Positions 1 through 6,406 of a stretch of 6,406 nt of DNA are shown one piece after another (the first letter of the stretch is position 1; each line of letters opens with the position of its first letter). The notes beneath the pieces were generated by a model. That model saw only the letters and a list, made by a program, of their open reading frames with translations, ran no database searches and was not told the DNA's origin. This DNA comes from Candidatus Auribacterota bacterium (lineage in GTDB: Bacteria > Auribacterota > Tritonobacteria > UBA1439): contig JAPLCY010000061.1 of assembly GCA_026391995.1 (NCBI GenBank), forward strand, positions 1 through 6,406, read 5' to 3'. A program made the translations under genes and the position numbers.

Positions 1-730
1 CAAGGGCGCCCCGCACCTCGCCGGAGGGGCCGCGCACCTCGAGGGCAATCCGCGTCTCGCCCCTGACCCGCTGGGTGAGCCTCTCCGGGGTGTCCATGGC
101 CGCGATCCTGCCCCGGTCGATAATGATGACGCGCCCGCATAGCATCTCCACCTCGGGGAGGATGTGGGTGGAAAGAAGGATGGTGTATTCCCCTCCCAGC
201 GATTTGATGAGCTGCCGCACCTGGCGGACCTGGTTTGGGTCCAGCCCTATCGTCGGCTCGTCGAGGATCAGGATCTTCGGGTCGTGGATGAGCGCCTCGG
301 CGAGTCCGACGCGCTGGCGGTACCCCTTTGAGAGCTGGCCGATGATACGGTGGCGCACGTCGCCGATGAGCGTCTTTTCCATCACCTCATCGAGCTGCTT
401 CTTTCTGGTCTTCCTGGGAACGCCCTTGAGACAGGCTCGGTAATCGAGGAATTCGCTGACACGCATGTCGGGATAGAGGGGGACATTCTCCGGGAGATAG
501 CCGATATGCCGGCGAACATCGAGGGAGCGTGTAAAGATGTCGAACCCAGCCACGCTAGCGGCCCCGGAGGTCGGTGGCATGAAGCAGGTGAGTATCCGCA
601 TCGTGGTGGTCTTCCCCGCGCCATTCGGCCCGAGGAAGCCGAGGATCTCACCCTTGTTGACGTGGAACGAGATATTATCCACCGCCAGAGTGTTCGCGTA
701 GCGCTTGCTCAGGTGTTGTACATCGATCAT
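1..730 (-). CDS. ABC transporter ATP-binding protein, GldA-like (3' end outside window)
   Basis: This is the nucleotide-binding subunit of an ABC-2-type transporter; it would hydrolyse ATP at the inner face of the membrane to drive a separate permease. 243 codons are visible from ATG at 730, and the gene continues past position 1. In order one sees Walker A GPNGAGKTT (residues 34-42), a Q-loop region GYLPENVPLY (77-86) with Glu instead of Gln, the signature LSKGYRQRVG (133-142), Walker B ILILDEP (153-159), the D-loop GLDP (162-165) and the H-loop STH (187-189). The LSKGY signature and PEN Q-loop are typical of the GldA/NatA-like group; the substrate cannot be told. A Shine-Dalgarno AAGGGAGG (742-749) lies 11 nt before the ATG. 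It follows rpoZ by 65 nt with no visible terminator, so co-transcription is possible. A permease gene probably follows outside the window (inference). Confidence 0.93.
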   Translation of the reverse strand, partial: MIDVQHLSKRYANTLAVDNISFHVNKGEILGFLGPNGAGKTTTMRILTCFMPPTSGAASVAGFDIFTRSLDVRRHIGYLPENVPLYPDMRVSEFLDYRACLKGVPRKTRKKQLDEVMEKTLIGDVRHRIIGQLSKGYRQRVGLAEALIHDPKILILDEPTIGLDPNQVRQVRQLIKSLGGEYTILLSTHILPEVEMLCGRVIIIDRGRIAAMDTPERLTQRVRGETRIALEVRGPSGEVRGAL

Positions 731-795
731 GGTTCTCGCTGCCTCCCTTGACACGACGTGAGGTGCTGCCGTGCGTGCGCGACACCGTTATCCAG

Positions 796-1005
796 TCAAT
801 CGGTAACGCGCCGGCGGTAGCCTATCTTCCCCTGGATAAACTCCCTGATGGCAATCTCCATCACGCCCATGCCCTCGACCGATTCCAGCAATGGCTTGGC
901 ACCGCGGTGAATCTGGCGGATCCGGATGGCGAGGATGTTGATGAGGACACTGCTGCCCCCCGCCTTCTGCACGGCCTCGATAAGCTCTCGATCAAGATTT
1001 TCCAC
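796..1005 (-). CDS. rpoZ: DNA-directed RNA polymerase omega-like subunit
   Basis: This small protein (69 residues) resembles the omega subunit of RNA polymerase, which binds the beta' C-terminal region and helps assembly. The diagnostic part is the core: SSVLINILAIRIRQIHRG (residues 18-35), then KPLLE (37-41), then an IAIREFIQGKIGYR stretch (51-64). These correspond to the omega pattern LV..A.RRARQ, PLV and IALREI..GKI. The N-terminal NR-type motif is replaced by GGSS, as in variants I associate with PVC bacteria. The start is taken as GTG at 1003-1005 because the open frame upstream has no ATG before it runs into groEL, the protein then begins where the omega fold begins, and a G-rich Shine-Dalgarno-like run (GGGGG, 1013-1017) lies 7 nt before it. 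It lies behind the groEL terminator, so it needs readthrough or its own promoter; I see no clear promoter. The family call rests on a short core. Confidence 0.75.
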   Translation of the reverse strand: MENLDRELIEAVQKAGGSSVLINILAIRIRQIHRGAKPLLESVEGMGVMEIAIREFIQGKIGYRRRVTD

Positions 1006-1066
1006 GCTCTGACCCCCACTGGTTGGGGCGTGGGCGAGCCATCGGCACTCTCCCCCACCCTTTGAT

Positions 1067-1113
1067 AAAACGCCGAATCCTGGGAAGGGGGCGCTCCCCT
1101 CCCCAGGATTCAG
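1067..1113 (-). terminator. Intrinsic terminator of groEL
   Basis: On the minus strand, 20 nt after the groEL stop, arms at about 1113-1096 and 1090-1073 pair over about 18 bp, with two G-U wobbles and a short AGCGC loop. After the stem comes GCG and then TTTT (1070-1067). The long GC-rich stem followed by a T-run is the pattern of a Rho-independent terminator. It would end the groES-groEL transcript before rpoZ. Confidence 0.85.
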
Positions 1114-1132
1114 ACCTGCTGCCGCAGCGGGT

Positions 1133-2868
<1,736 letters not shown>

Positions 2869-3156
2869 TTAACTCACCACCGCCAGGACGTCCTCCTCCC
2901 TCAGAATGAGGTACTCTTTATCGTTCACCGTGACCTCGTTGCCGGCGTACTTGCCGATGAGCACGGTATCGCCCTTCTTCACCTCAAGGGGGATGAGCTT
3001 GCCATCCTCGTTCCGCTTGCCGGGTCCGACCTCGATCACCTTGGCCTGCATCGGCTTTTCCTTCGCGGTGTCGGGGATGATGATGCCGCCCTTCTTCACC
3101 CCATCCTCTTCCAGCCGCTGTACCAGAATACGATCTCCAAGTGGCTTTACCTTCAC
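2869..3156 (-). CDS. groES: Co-chaperonin GroES (Hsp10, 10 kDa)
   Basis: This is the complete 95-residue co-chaperonin; its heptamer caps the GroEL ring. The Cpn10 signature [10 protein letters not shown] (residues 4-13) is followed by the mobile loop [20 protein letters not shown] (16-35), whose Ile25-Ile26-Ile27 matches the hydrophobic GroEL-binding tripeptide of the family. Next come KVIEVGPGK (39-47), [11 protein letters not shown] (62-72) and the C-terminal [15 protein letters not shown]. Length and order are typical. The start codon is GTG (3154-3156), fixed by AAGGAG 7 nt upstream and by the fit to the family N-terminus. The stop is TAA. It is the first gene of the groES-groEL operon and has its own promoter at 3188-3215. 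Confidence 0.99.
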   Translation of the reverse strand: MKVKPLGDRILVQRLEEDGVKKGGIIIPDTAKEKPMQAKVIEVGPGKRNEDGKLIPLEVKKGDTVLIGKYAGNEVTVNDKEYLILREEDVLAVVS

Positions 3157-3163
3157 AGGTACT

Positions 3164-3169
3164 CTCCTT
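3164..3169 (-). promoter_or_regulatory. Ribosome binding site fixing the GTG start of groES
   Basis: AAGGAG on the minus strand lies 7 nt before the GTG codon. It makes GTG the start rather than any later codon; the resulting N-terminus MKVKPLGDR is the family norm. Confidence 0.85.
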
Positions 3170-3187
3170 TCCCAATAGAAGCCATAT

Positions 3188-3215
3188 AGTATAGTTAATC
3201 CCGAGCAAATTTCAA
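3188..3215 (-). promoter_or_regulatory. Sigma-70-type promoter of groES-groEL
   Basis: On the minus strand TTGAAA (3215-3210) and TATACT (3193-3188) are separated by 16 bp. They match the -35 and -10 consensus at 5 of 6 positions each and sit in an AT-rich patch of an otherwise GC-rich sequence. Transcription would start near 3181, giving a leader of about 25 nt before the GTG. No CIRCE-type dyad overlaps it. Confidence 0.7.
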
Positions 3216-3263
3216 TTACTAAGTGCCGCGCCCTCTATGGAACCTCCACATCACCCCCTTATT

Positions 3264-3298
3264 CAGTACTAAGTGATAAGTACCGAGCACTGAGTATA
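3264..3298. repeat. Degenerate 7-bp tandem repeat, five units
   Basis: Read on the plus strand, five adjacent heptamers fit the consensus RAGTACT: CAGTACT, AAGTGAT, AAGTACC, GAGCACT and GAGTATA. A one-base-slipped sixth (GAGTTTC, 3300-3306) may follow. Two further units, AATTACT and AAGTGCC, stand alone at 3214-3227, beside the groES -35 box. The array lies between the dnaK stop and the groES promoter. Its function is unknown. Confidence 0.6.
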
Positions 3299-3344
3299 TG
3301 AGTTTCAACCGTTGAGATTCTTCTCGCGTACTGCTTAATCTTTA

Positions 3345-4277
3345 CTACTTGTTGTCCTTCTTGTCCTCGTCCACGACTTCGTAGTCGGCGTCGATGACGT
3401 CATCGGCCTTCTCGCGGGGCGTCTGCTCATGCGCCCCGTCCCCGGGGCCGGCATGGGGGCCGCCCTCCTGCCCGCCCTGAGGGCCGGCGTGTCCCTTTCC
3501 GGTCGCCTGGGAGTACATCTCCTGGGAAACGGCGTGCCACGCTTGCGTGAGGTCCTCGGACGCGGACTTCATCTCCGCGAGGTTATCGCTCTTGATCGCC
3601 TCCCTGACCCGCTCCATCGCGGCCTTGAGCTTCTCCTGCTGGGGGGCGGAGATCTTCGCGGCGTGTTCCTTGAGGAGCTTTTCGGCCTCGTACACCGATG
3701 CCTCGGCGCGGTTTTTTGTCTCCACCTGCTCGCGCCGCTGCTTGTCCTCGCCCGCGTGTTCCTCGGCGTCCTTGACCATCTTCTTGATCTCCGACTCGCT
3801 GAGCCCGCTCGATGCGGTGATGCGGATCGACTGCTCCTTGCCGGTCCCGAGGTCCTTGGCGGAGACGTGCAGGATGCCGTTCGCGTCTATGTCAAAGGTG
3901 ACCTCGATCTGCGGAATGCCGCGCGGGGCGGGCGGAATACCGATGAGCTGGAAATTGCCGATGAGCTTGTTATAAGAGGCCATCTCGCGCTCCCCCTGGA
4001 GGACACGGATCTCCACGCTCGTCTGGCTTTCTGAAGCGGTGCTGAATATCTCGCTTTTCTTTGTCGGGATAGTCGTGTTCCGCTCAATCAGTCTCGTGAA
4101 AACGCCGCCGAGCGTTTCGATGCCGAGCGAGAGCGGCGTGACGTCGAGGAGCAGCACGTCCTTGACCTCGCCCTTGAGCACGCCCGCCTGAATGGCCGCG
4201 CCGACGGCGACCACCTCATCGGGGTTCACGCCCTTGTGGGGCTCCCTCTTGAAGAGCTTCCGGACGATCTCCTGCAC
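3345..4277 (-). CDS. dnaK: DnaK (Hsp70), C-terminal part after in-frame amber codon
   Basis: This is the rest of Hsp70, in the same frame as the upstream part and directly after TAG at 4280-4278. Numbering through the TAG as residue 341, it covers the end of the nucleotide-binding domain ([17 protein letters not shown], 359-375), the interdomain linker DVLLLDV (381-387), the substrate-binding beta domain ([12 protein letters not shown] onward, with [12 protein letters not shown]), an alpha-helical lid rich in Lys/Glu, a Gly/His/Pro-rich tail, and the conserved acidic end with ADYEVVDED. The total would be 651 residues, normal for DnaK. The first codon here is GTG, but no good ribosome binding site precedes it, so independent translation is doubtful. 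A separate product would lack most of the ATPase domain. The stop is TAG followed at once by in-frame TAA. The sequence shows no decay: no frameshift and no other stop. Confidence 0.9.
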   Translation of the reverse strand: MQEIVRKLFKREPHKGVNPDEVVAVGAAIQAGVLKGEVKDVLLLDVTPLSLGIETLGGVFTRLIERNTTIPTKKSEIFSTASESQTSVEIRVLQGEREMASYNKLIGNFQLIGIPPAPRGIPQIEVTFDIDANGILHVSAKDLGTGKEQSIRITASSGLSESEIKKMVKDAEEHAGEDKQRREQVETKNRAEASVYEAEKLLKEHAAKISAPQQEKLKAAMERVREAIKSDNLAEMKSASEDLTQAWHAVSQEMYSQATGKGHAGPQGGQEGGPHAGPGDGAHEQTPREKADDVIDADYEVVDEDKKDNK

Positions 4278-4280
4278 CTA
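4278..4280 (-). other. In-frame amber (TAG) codon inside dnaK
   Basis: The minus strand reads CGC ATG CCG TAG GTG CAG GAG, that is RMP-stop-VQE. DnaK proteins have RMPxVQ here, with x often Lys. A single base change from AAG, CAG or GAG would produce the TAG. Both flanking halves are full and in frame. It could be a sequencing or assembly error, a real nonsense mutation, or a read-through codon. Confidence 0.95.
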
Positions 4281-5300
4281 CGGCATGCGGGTCTGTCCGC
4301 CGACGAGTATCACCTCGTCGATCTTCTCAATCGATATACCGCTGTCCTCGATCGCCTTCGTGCAGGGACCGATCGTACGATCGACAAGGTCTGCCACCAG
4401 CTGCTCGAGCTTCGAGCGCGTGAGCTTGAGGATCAGGTGCTTGGGGCCCGAGGCATCGGCGGTGATGAACGGGAGATTGATTTCGGTCTCCGTGGCCGAT
4501 GAAAGTTCACACTTCGCCTTCTCCGCGGCCTCCTTGAGGCGCTGGAGGGCCATCTTGTCCTGCCGGAGATCTATGCCGTGCCCCTTTTTAAACTCATCCG
4601 CTATCCAGTCCACCACCCGCTGGTCGAAATCATCTCCCCCCAGATGCGTATCGACGTTCGTCGCCTTCACCTCGAAGACACCGTCGCCGATCTCGAGGAT
4701 GGAAATATCGAAGGTACCGCCGCCCAGGTCGTAGACCGCGATACGCTCGTCCTTTTTCCTGTCGAGGCCGTAGGCGAGCGACGCGGCGGTCGGCTCGTTG
4801 ATAATCCGCAAAACATCGAGCCCCGCAATCCGGCCCGCGTCCTTGGTGGCCTGGCGCTGGCTGTCGTTGAAATAGGCGGGCACGGTGATGACCGCCTGCG
4901 TGATCTTCTCGCCGAGATACGCCTCCGCGTCCGCCCGCAGCTTCTGGAGTATCATCGAGGAAACTTCGGGCGGAGAATACACCTTGTCGCCGATCTTGAC
5001 AGCCACGTCACCGTTGGGAGCCTTGACCACCTTGTATGGGACAAGCTTGATCTCGCTCGCCACTTCGTCGTACCTCCGGCCCATGAAGCGCTTGATCGAG
5101 TAGATGGTGTTGTCGTAGTTTGTCACCGCCTGGCGCTTGGCCGTCTGGCCGACGAGGCGCTCACCCGTCTTCGTGATCGCCACCACGGACGGCGTCACGC
5201 GGTTGCCCTCGGCGTTCGGAATAACCACCGGCTCGCCTCCCTGCATCACCGCGACGCACGAGTTCGTCGTGCCGAGATCTATGCCTATTACCTTTGCCAT
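4278..5300 (-). CDS. dnaK: DnaK (Hsp70), N-terminal part ending at amber codon
   Basis: These are residues 1-340 of the ATP-dependent chaperone Hsp70, which binds exposed hydrophobic peptides with DnaJ and GrpE. The part contains most of the nucleotide-binding domain: phosphate-1 loop [14 protein letters not shown] (5-18), catalytic Lys70 in [26 protein letters not shown] (140-156), [14 protein letters not shown] (167-180), phosphate-2 DLGGGTFD (191-198), GGDDFD, and the adenosine-motif [10 protein letters not shown] (331-340). It then meets TAG within lobe II. If translation stops there, the product lacks the end of the ATPase domain, the linker and the whole peptide-binding domain, and should not work as a chaperone. 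ATG start at 5300 with GGGAGGG (5305-5311) just upstream. A sigma-54-type promoter lies about 70 nt before it. No grpE, dnaJ or hrcA is adjacent. Confidence 0.95.
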   Translation of the reverse strand: MAKVIGIDLGTTNSCVAVMQGGEPVVIPNAEGNRVTPSVVAITKTGERLVGQTAKRQAVTNYDNTIYSIKRFMGRRYDEVASEIKLVPYKVVKAPNGDVAVKIGDKVYSPPEVSSMILQKLRADAEAYLGEKITQAVITVPAYFNDSQRQATKDAGRIAGLDVLRIINEPTAASLAYGLDRKKDERIAVYDLGGGTFDISILEIGDGVFEVKATNVDTHLGGDDFDQRVVDWIADEFKKGHGIDLRQDKMALQRLKEAAEKAKCELSSATETEINLPFITADASGPKHLILKLTRSKLEQLVADLVDRTIGPCTKAIEDSGISIEKIDEVILVGGQTRMP

Positions 5301-5332
5301 TGCACCCTCCCGGGTTTGTAATCGAAGTTAAG

Positions 5333-5351
5333 GGACTGGATAGACCAGTCC
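5333..5351 (-). promoter_or_regulatory. Stem-loop in the predicted dnaK leader
   Basis: A perfect 7-bp inverted repeat GGACTGG / CCAGTCC with a 5-nt loop (TCTAT on the minus strand). If transcription starts near 5358, it lies within the first 30 nt of the dnaK mRNA, about 20 nt before the Shine-Dalgarno. It could stabilise the 5' end, act as an operator in DNA, or affect translation; the sequence alone does not tell. Confidence 0.5.
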
Positions 5352-5363
5352 ACCCGAGAAGCA

Positions 5364-5418
5364 GATATAGCAAGATTTATGCCATCTCGTGTCATAGTAA
5401 AAATTATGATGCTATATC
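5364..5418. repeat. Nested inverted repeats across the dnaK promoter
   Basis: A perfect 9-bp inverted repeat, GATATAGCA (5364-5372) and TGCTATATC (5410-5418), is separated by 37 bp. Inside it a second dyad, TCATAGT (5392-5398) and ATTATGA (5403-5409), has one mismatch and a 4-nt spacer. One outer arm overlaps the -12 element and the other lies near -56. The inner part is AT-rich. This could be a pair of operator sites or a bend site; this is inference. Confidence 0.5.
5369..5384 (-). promoter_or_regulatory. Candidate sigma-54 (-24/-12) promoter of dnaK
   Basis: The minus strand reads TGGCATAAATCTTGCT. Against the sigma-54 consensus TGGCACG-N4-TTGCW it keeps TGGCA and TTGCT and differs only at the two bases CG (here TA). 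The GG and GC dinucleotides are exactly 12 bp apart (G at 5382, C at 5370), as sigma-54 requires. Transcription would start near 5358, leaving a leader of about 58 nt. The nearest upstream gene encodes a sigma-54 activator, which fits. An alternative reading is that TGCTATATC (5372-5364) is an extended -10 box for sigma-70, but no good -35 lies at the right distance. Confidence 0.6.
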
Positions 5419-5557
5419 AACGGGGATAATACATTGCATTTTAAGAGGCTGGGTGAAGTGAACCGGTGGATTGAGGATCAGATGTGACACCATTACCCAT
5501 ATACGGGCATCGGGACACAAGGTGGGACAAAATGGCTCACCAGAAGAACGGGAACAA

Positions 5558-5584
5558 TATCCCCTTCACAAGTAGTAGGGGATA
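5558..5584. repeat. 8-bp inverted repeat TATCCCCT / AGGGGATA
   Basis: Perfect arms at 5558-5565 and 5577-5584 with an 11-bp spacer, about 43 nt after the activator stop and about 200-226 bp before the predicted dnaK start. It could be a weak terminator of the activator gene, but no real T-run follows on the minus strand. It could also be an upstream activator site: the half-site GGGGATA recurs at 5422-5428. Confidence 0.45.
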
Positions 5585-5626
5585 ACGGGTTTACCAATCA
5601 CACAGAAGGGAGGGCGACCAACAACA

Positions 5627-6406
5627 TTAGCCCCCGCTGCCGGTGCTCGGGCGGCCCCGCCCCAGGCGGGGAGAGATGTCGAGCTTGTCCATCCGGTACC
5701 TGAGTCTCCTGCGGCTGATCTTCAGCTTCCCGGCTGCCTTTGTCTGATTCCAGGAGAATTCTTCAAGGGCTTCAACGATCATGCGCTTTGTCAGCGTATG
5801 CTCGGCTTTTTCCAGGGAGGCTATCCCGTCATCGCGGCAAAACACCGCGTCGCGTCCGGGACGCAGTCTATTCCAGTCGAGAGAGAGGTGCTCGGGACCC
5901 AGGACGAAGATGTCCCGGTGCAGGGCCATACACCGCTCGAGCACATTCTTGAGTTCCCGCACGTTCCCCGGCCACGTGTATGACTCGAGAAGGGCGATCG
6001 CCTGCGGCGAGAGCTGCTTGGGCGCCGTGTGGAGCTCGACGCTGAACTTTTCGAGAAAATAATCGATCAGCGGCTTGATATCCTCCGGCCGTTCCCGCAG
6101 CGGCGGGAGGTGGACCGGTATGACGCTCAGCCTGAAGAAGAGATCCTCCCTGAACTTCCCCTCCTCCACCAGCGCGCGAAGATCACGGTTTGATGCGGCG
6201 ATCAGGCGCACGTCTACGCGGACCGGCTTCTCCCCCCCGACCTTCATGAACTCACGCTCCTGAATCGAGCGAAGGATCTTCCCCTGCGTCACGAGGCTCA
6301 TTTCGCTGATCTCATCGAGGAAGAGTGTTCCGCCGTCGGCGAGCTCGAACATCCCGCGCCTGCTGCGGGTGGCGCCGGTGAACGAACCCTTCTCGTGGCC
6401 GAAGAG
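5627..6406 (-). CDS. Sigma-54-dependent transcriptional activator, NtrC family (5' end outside window)
   Basis: This is an enhancer-binding protein whose AAA+ ATPase remodels sigma-54 RNA polymerase at -24/-12 promoters. The C-terminal 259 residues are visible. Counting from the window edge one sees the sigma-54 contact loop GSFTGA (7-12; the common form is GAFTGA), Walker [10 protein letters not shown] (25-33), [10 protein letters not shown] (67-76), the arginine-finger region [20 protein letters not shown] (85-104), sensor [16 protein letters not shown] (145-158), and a Fis-type helix-turn-helix at about 199-242 ([20 protein letters not shown]). Walker A and the N-terminal signal-receiving domain lie outside, so a two-component receiver is likely but not seen. 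The protein ends in a short Gly/Arg/Pro/Ser tail, with stop TAA. The gene sits upstream of, and points towards, dnaK. Confidence 0.95.
   Translation of the reverse strand, partial: LFGHEKGSFTGATRSRRGMFELADGGTLFLDEISEMSLVTQGKILRSIQEREFMKVGGEKPVRVDVRLIAASNRDLRALVEEGKFREDLFFRLSVIPVHLPPLRERPEDIKPLIDYFLEKFSVELHTAPKQLSPQAIALLESYTWPGNVRELKNVLERCMALHRDIFVLGPEHLSLDWNRLRPGRDAVFCRDDGIASLEKAEHTLTKRMIVEALEEFSWNQTKAAGKLKISRRRLRYRMDKLDISPRLGRGRPSTGSGG

Larger units (their letters stand above)
5301..5626 (-). promoter_or_regulatory. Intergenic control region upstream of dnaK
   Basis: These 326 bases hold no credible gene. The dnaK-proximal half contains the -24/-12 promoter, nested AT-rich dyads and a leader stem-loop (listed separately). 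The distal half contains an 8-bp inverted repeat (5558-5584), a near-palindrome CCCATATACGGG (5496-5507) and a GGGACA direct repeat (5512-5517 and 5524-5529, 12 bp apart). No strong terminator for the activator gene and no CIRCE operator is seen. Confidence 0.6.

Noticed and set aside
75..751. Two plus-strand open frames at the left edge (75-443 and 350-751)
   Set aside because: Both are antisense to the ABC ATPase, whose motifs are unmistakable on the minus strand.
3157..3344. CIRCE/HrcA operator upstream of groES
   Set aside because: Fragments such as GCACT and AAGTG occur, but the 9-bp arms with 9-bp spacing do not. They are explained by the heptamer repeat.
3299..3344. Intrinsic terminator after dnaK
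   Set aside because: Only a 5-bp dyad (TCAAC/GTTGA) is present and no T-run follows it, so readthrough from dnaK towards groES cannot be excluded.
4578..5321. A 247-codon open frame on the plus strand, opposite dnaK
   Set aside because: Antisense frames opposite Hsp70 genes are a known artefact of codon bias. There is no domain and no upstream signal.
5391..5420. Sigma-70 promoter TTGATA ... TATGAC for dnaK
   Set aside because: The -10 matches only 4 of 6 and the spacing is 18 bp; the -24/-12 element fits its consensus better. It is not excluded as a second start.
5655..5671. CCCCGCC-CCA-GGCGGGG hairpin as a terminator
   Set aside because: It lies inside the activator coding region and no T-run follows, so it probably reflects Gly/Arg/Pro codons in the tail.

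Overview
The window is a GC-rich, densely packed bacterial chromosome segment in which every supported gene lies on the minus strand. In transcription order (high to low coordinates) it holds: the 3' part of a sigma-54-dependent NtrC-family activator; dnaK, split by one in-frame amber codon; groES; groEL; a small RNA polymerase omega-like gene (rpoZ); and the 5' part of a GldA-like ABC transporter ATPase. The GroEL type (start MAAKQL, Cys-Cys in the apical domain, short GGM tail), the omega variant and the gene mix suggest a Gram-negative of the PVC superphylum or a related candidate phylum such as Omnitrophota. This placement is from remembered family resemblance and is low confidence.

Layout. 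6406-5627: activator, entering from outside the window. 5626-5301: a 326-base regulatory region with a well-spaced -24/-12 (sigma-54-type) promoter pointing at dnaK, nested dyads, repeated GGGGATA half-sites, and a perfect stem-loop in the predicted dnaK leader. 5300-3345: dnaK, which would be a normal 651-codon gene except for TAG at codon 341; the rest of the frame is intact and ends TAG-TAA. 3344-3157: spacer with a degenerate 7-bp repeat and a sigma-70-type promoter for groES. 3156-2869: groES (GTG start). 2764-1133: groEL, followed by a strong intrinsic terminator at 1113-1067. 1005-796: omega-like gene (GTG start). 730-1: ABC ATPase, running off the left edge.

Function. DnaK (Hsp70) and GroES/GroEL (Hsp10/Hsp60) form the cytosolic folding core. 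No hrcA, grpE or dnaJ is present and no CIRCE operator was found, so the usual HrcA circuit is not visible here. The -24/-12 promoter of dnaK beside an activator of the sigma-54 class suggests that dnaK may be controlled by enhancer-dependent transcription. The other notable point is the amber codon: apart from the terminal codon of dnaK (backed up at once by TAA), it is the only TAG in the reading frame of any gene seen here. Sequencing error, a real truncating mutation and TAG readthrough all remain open.
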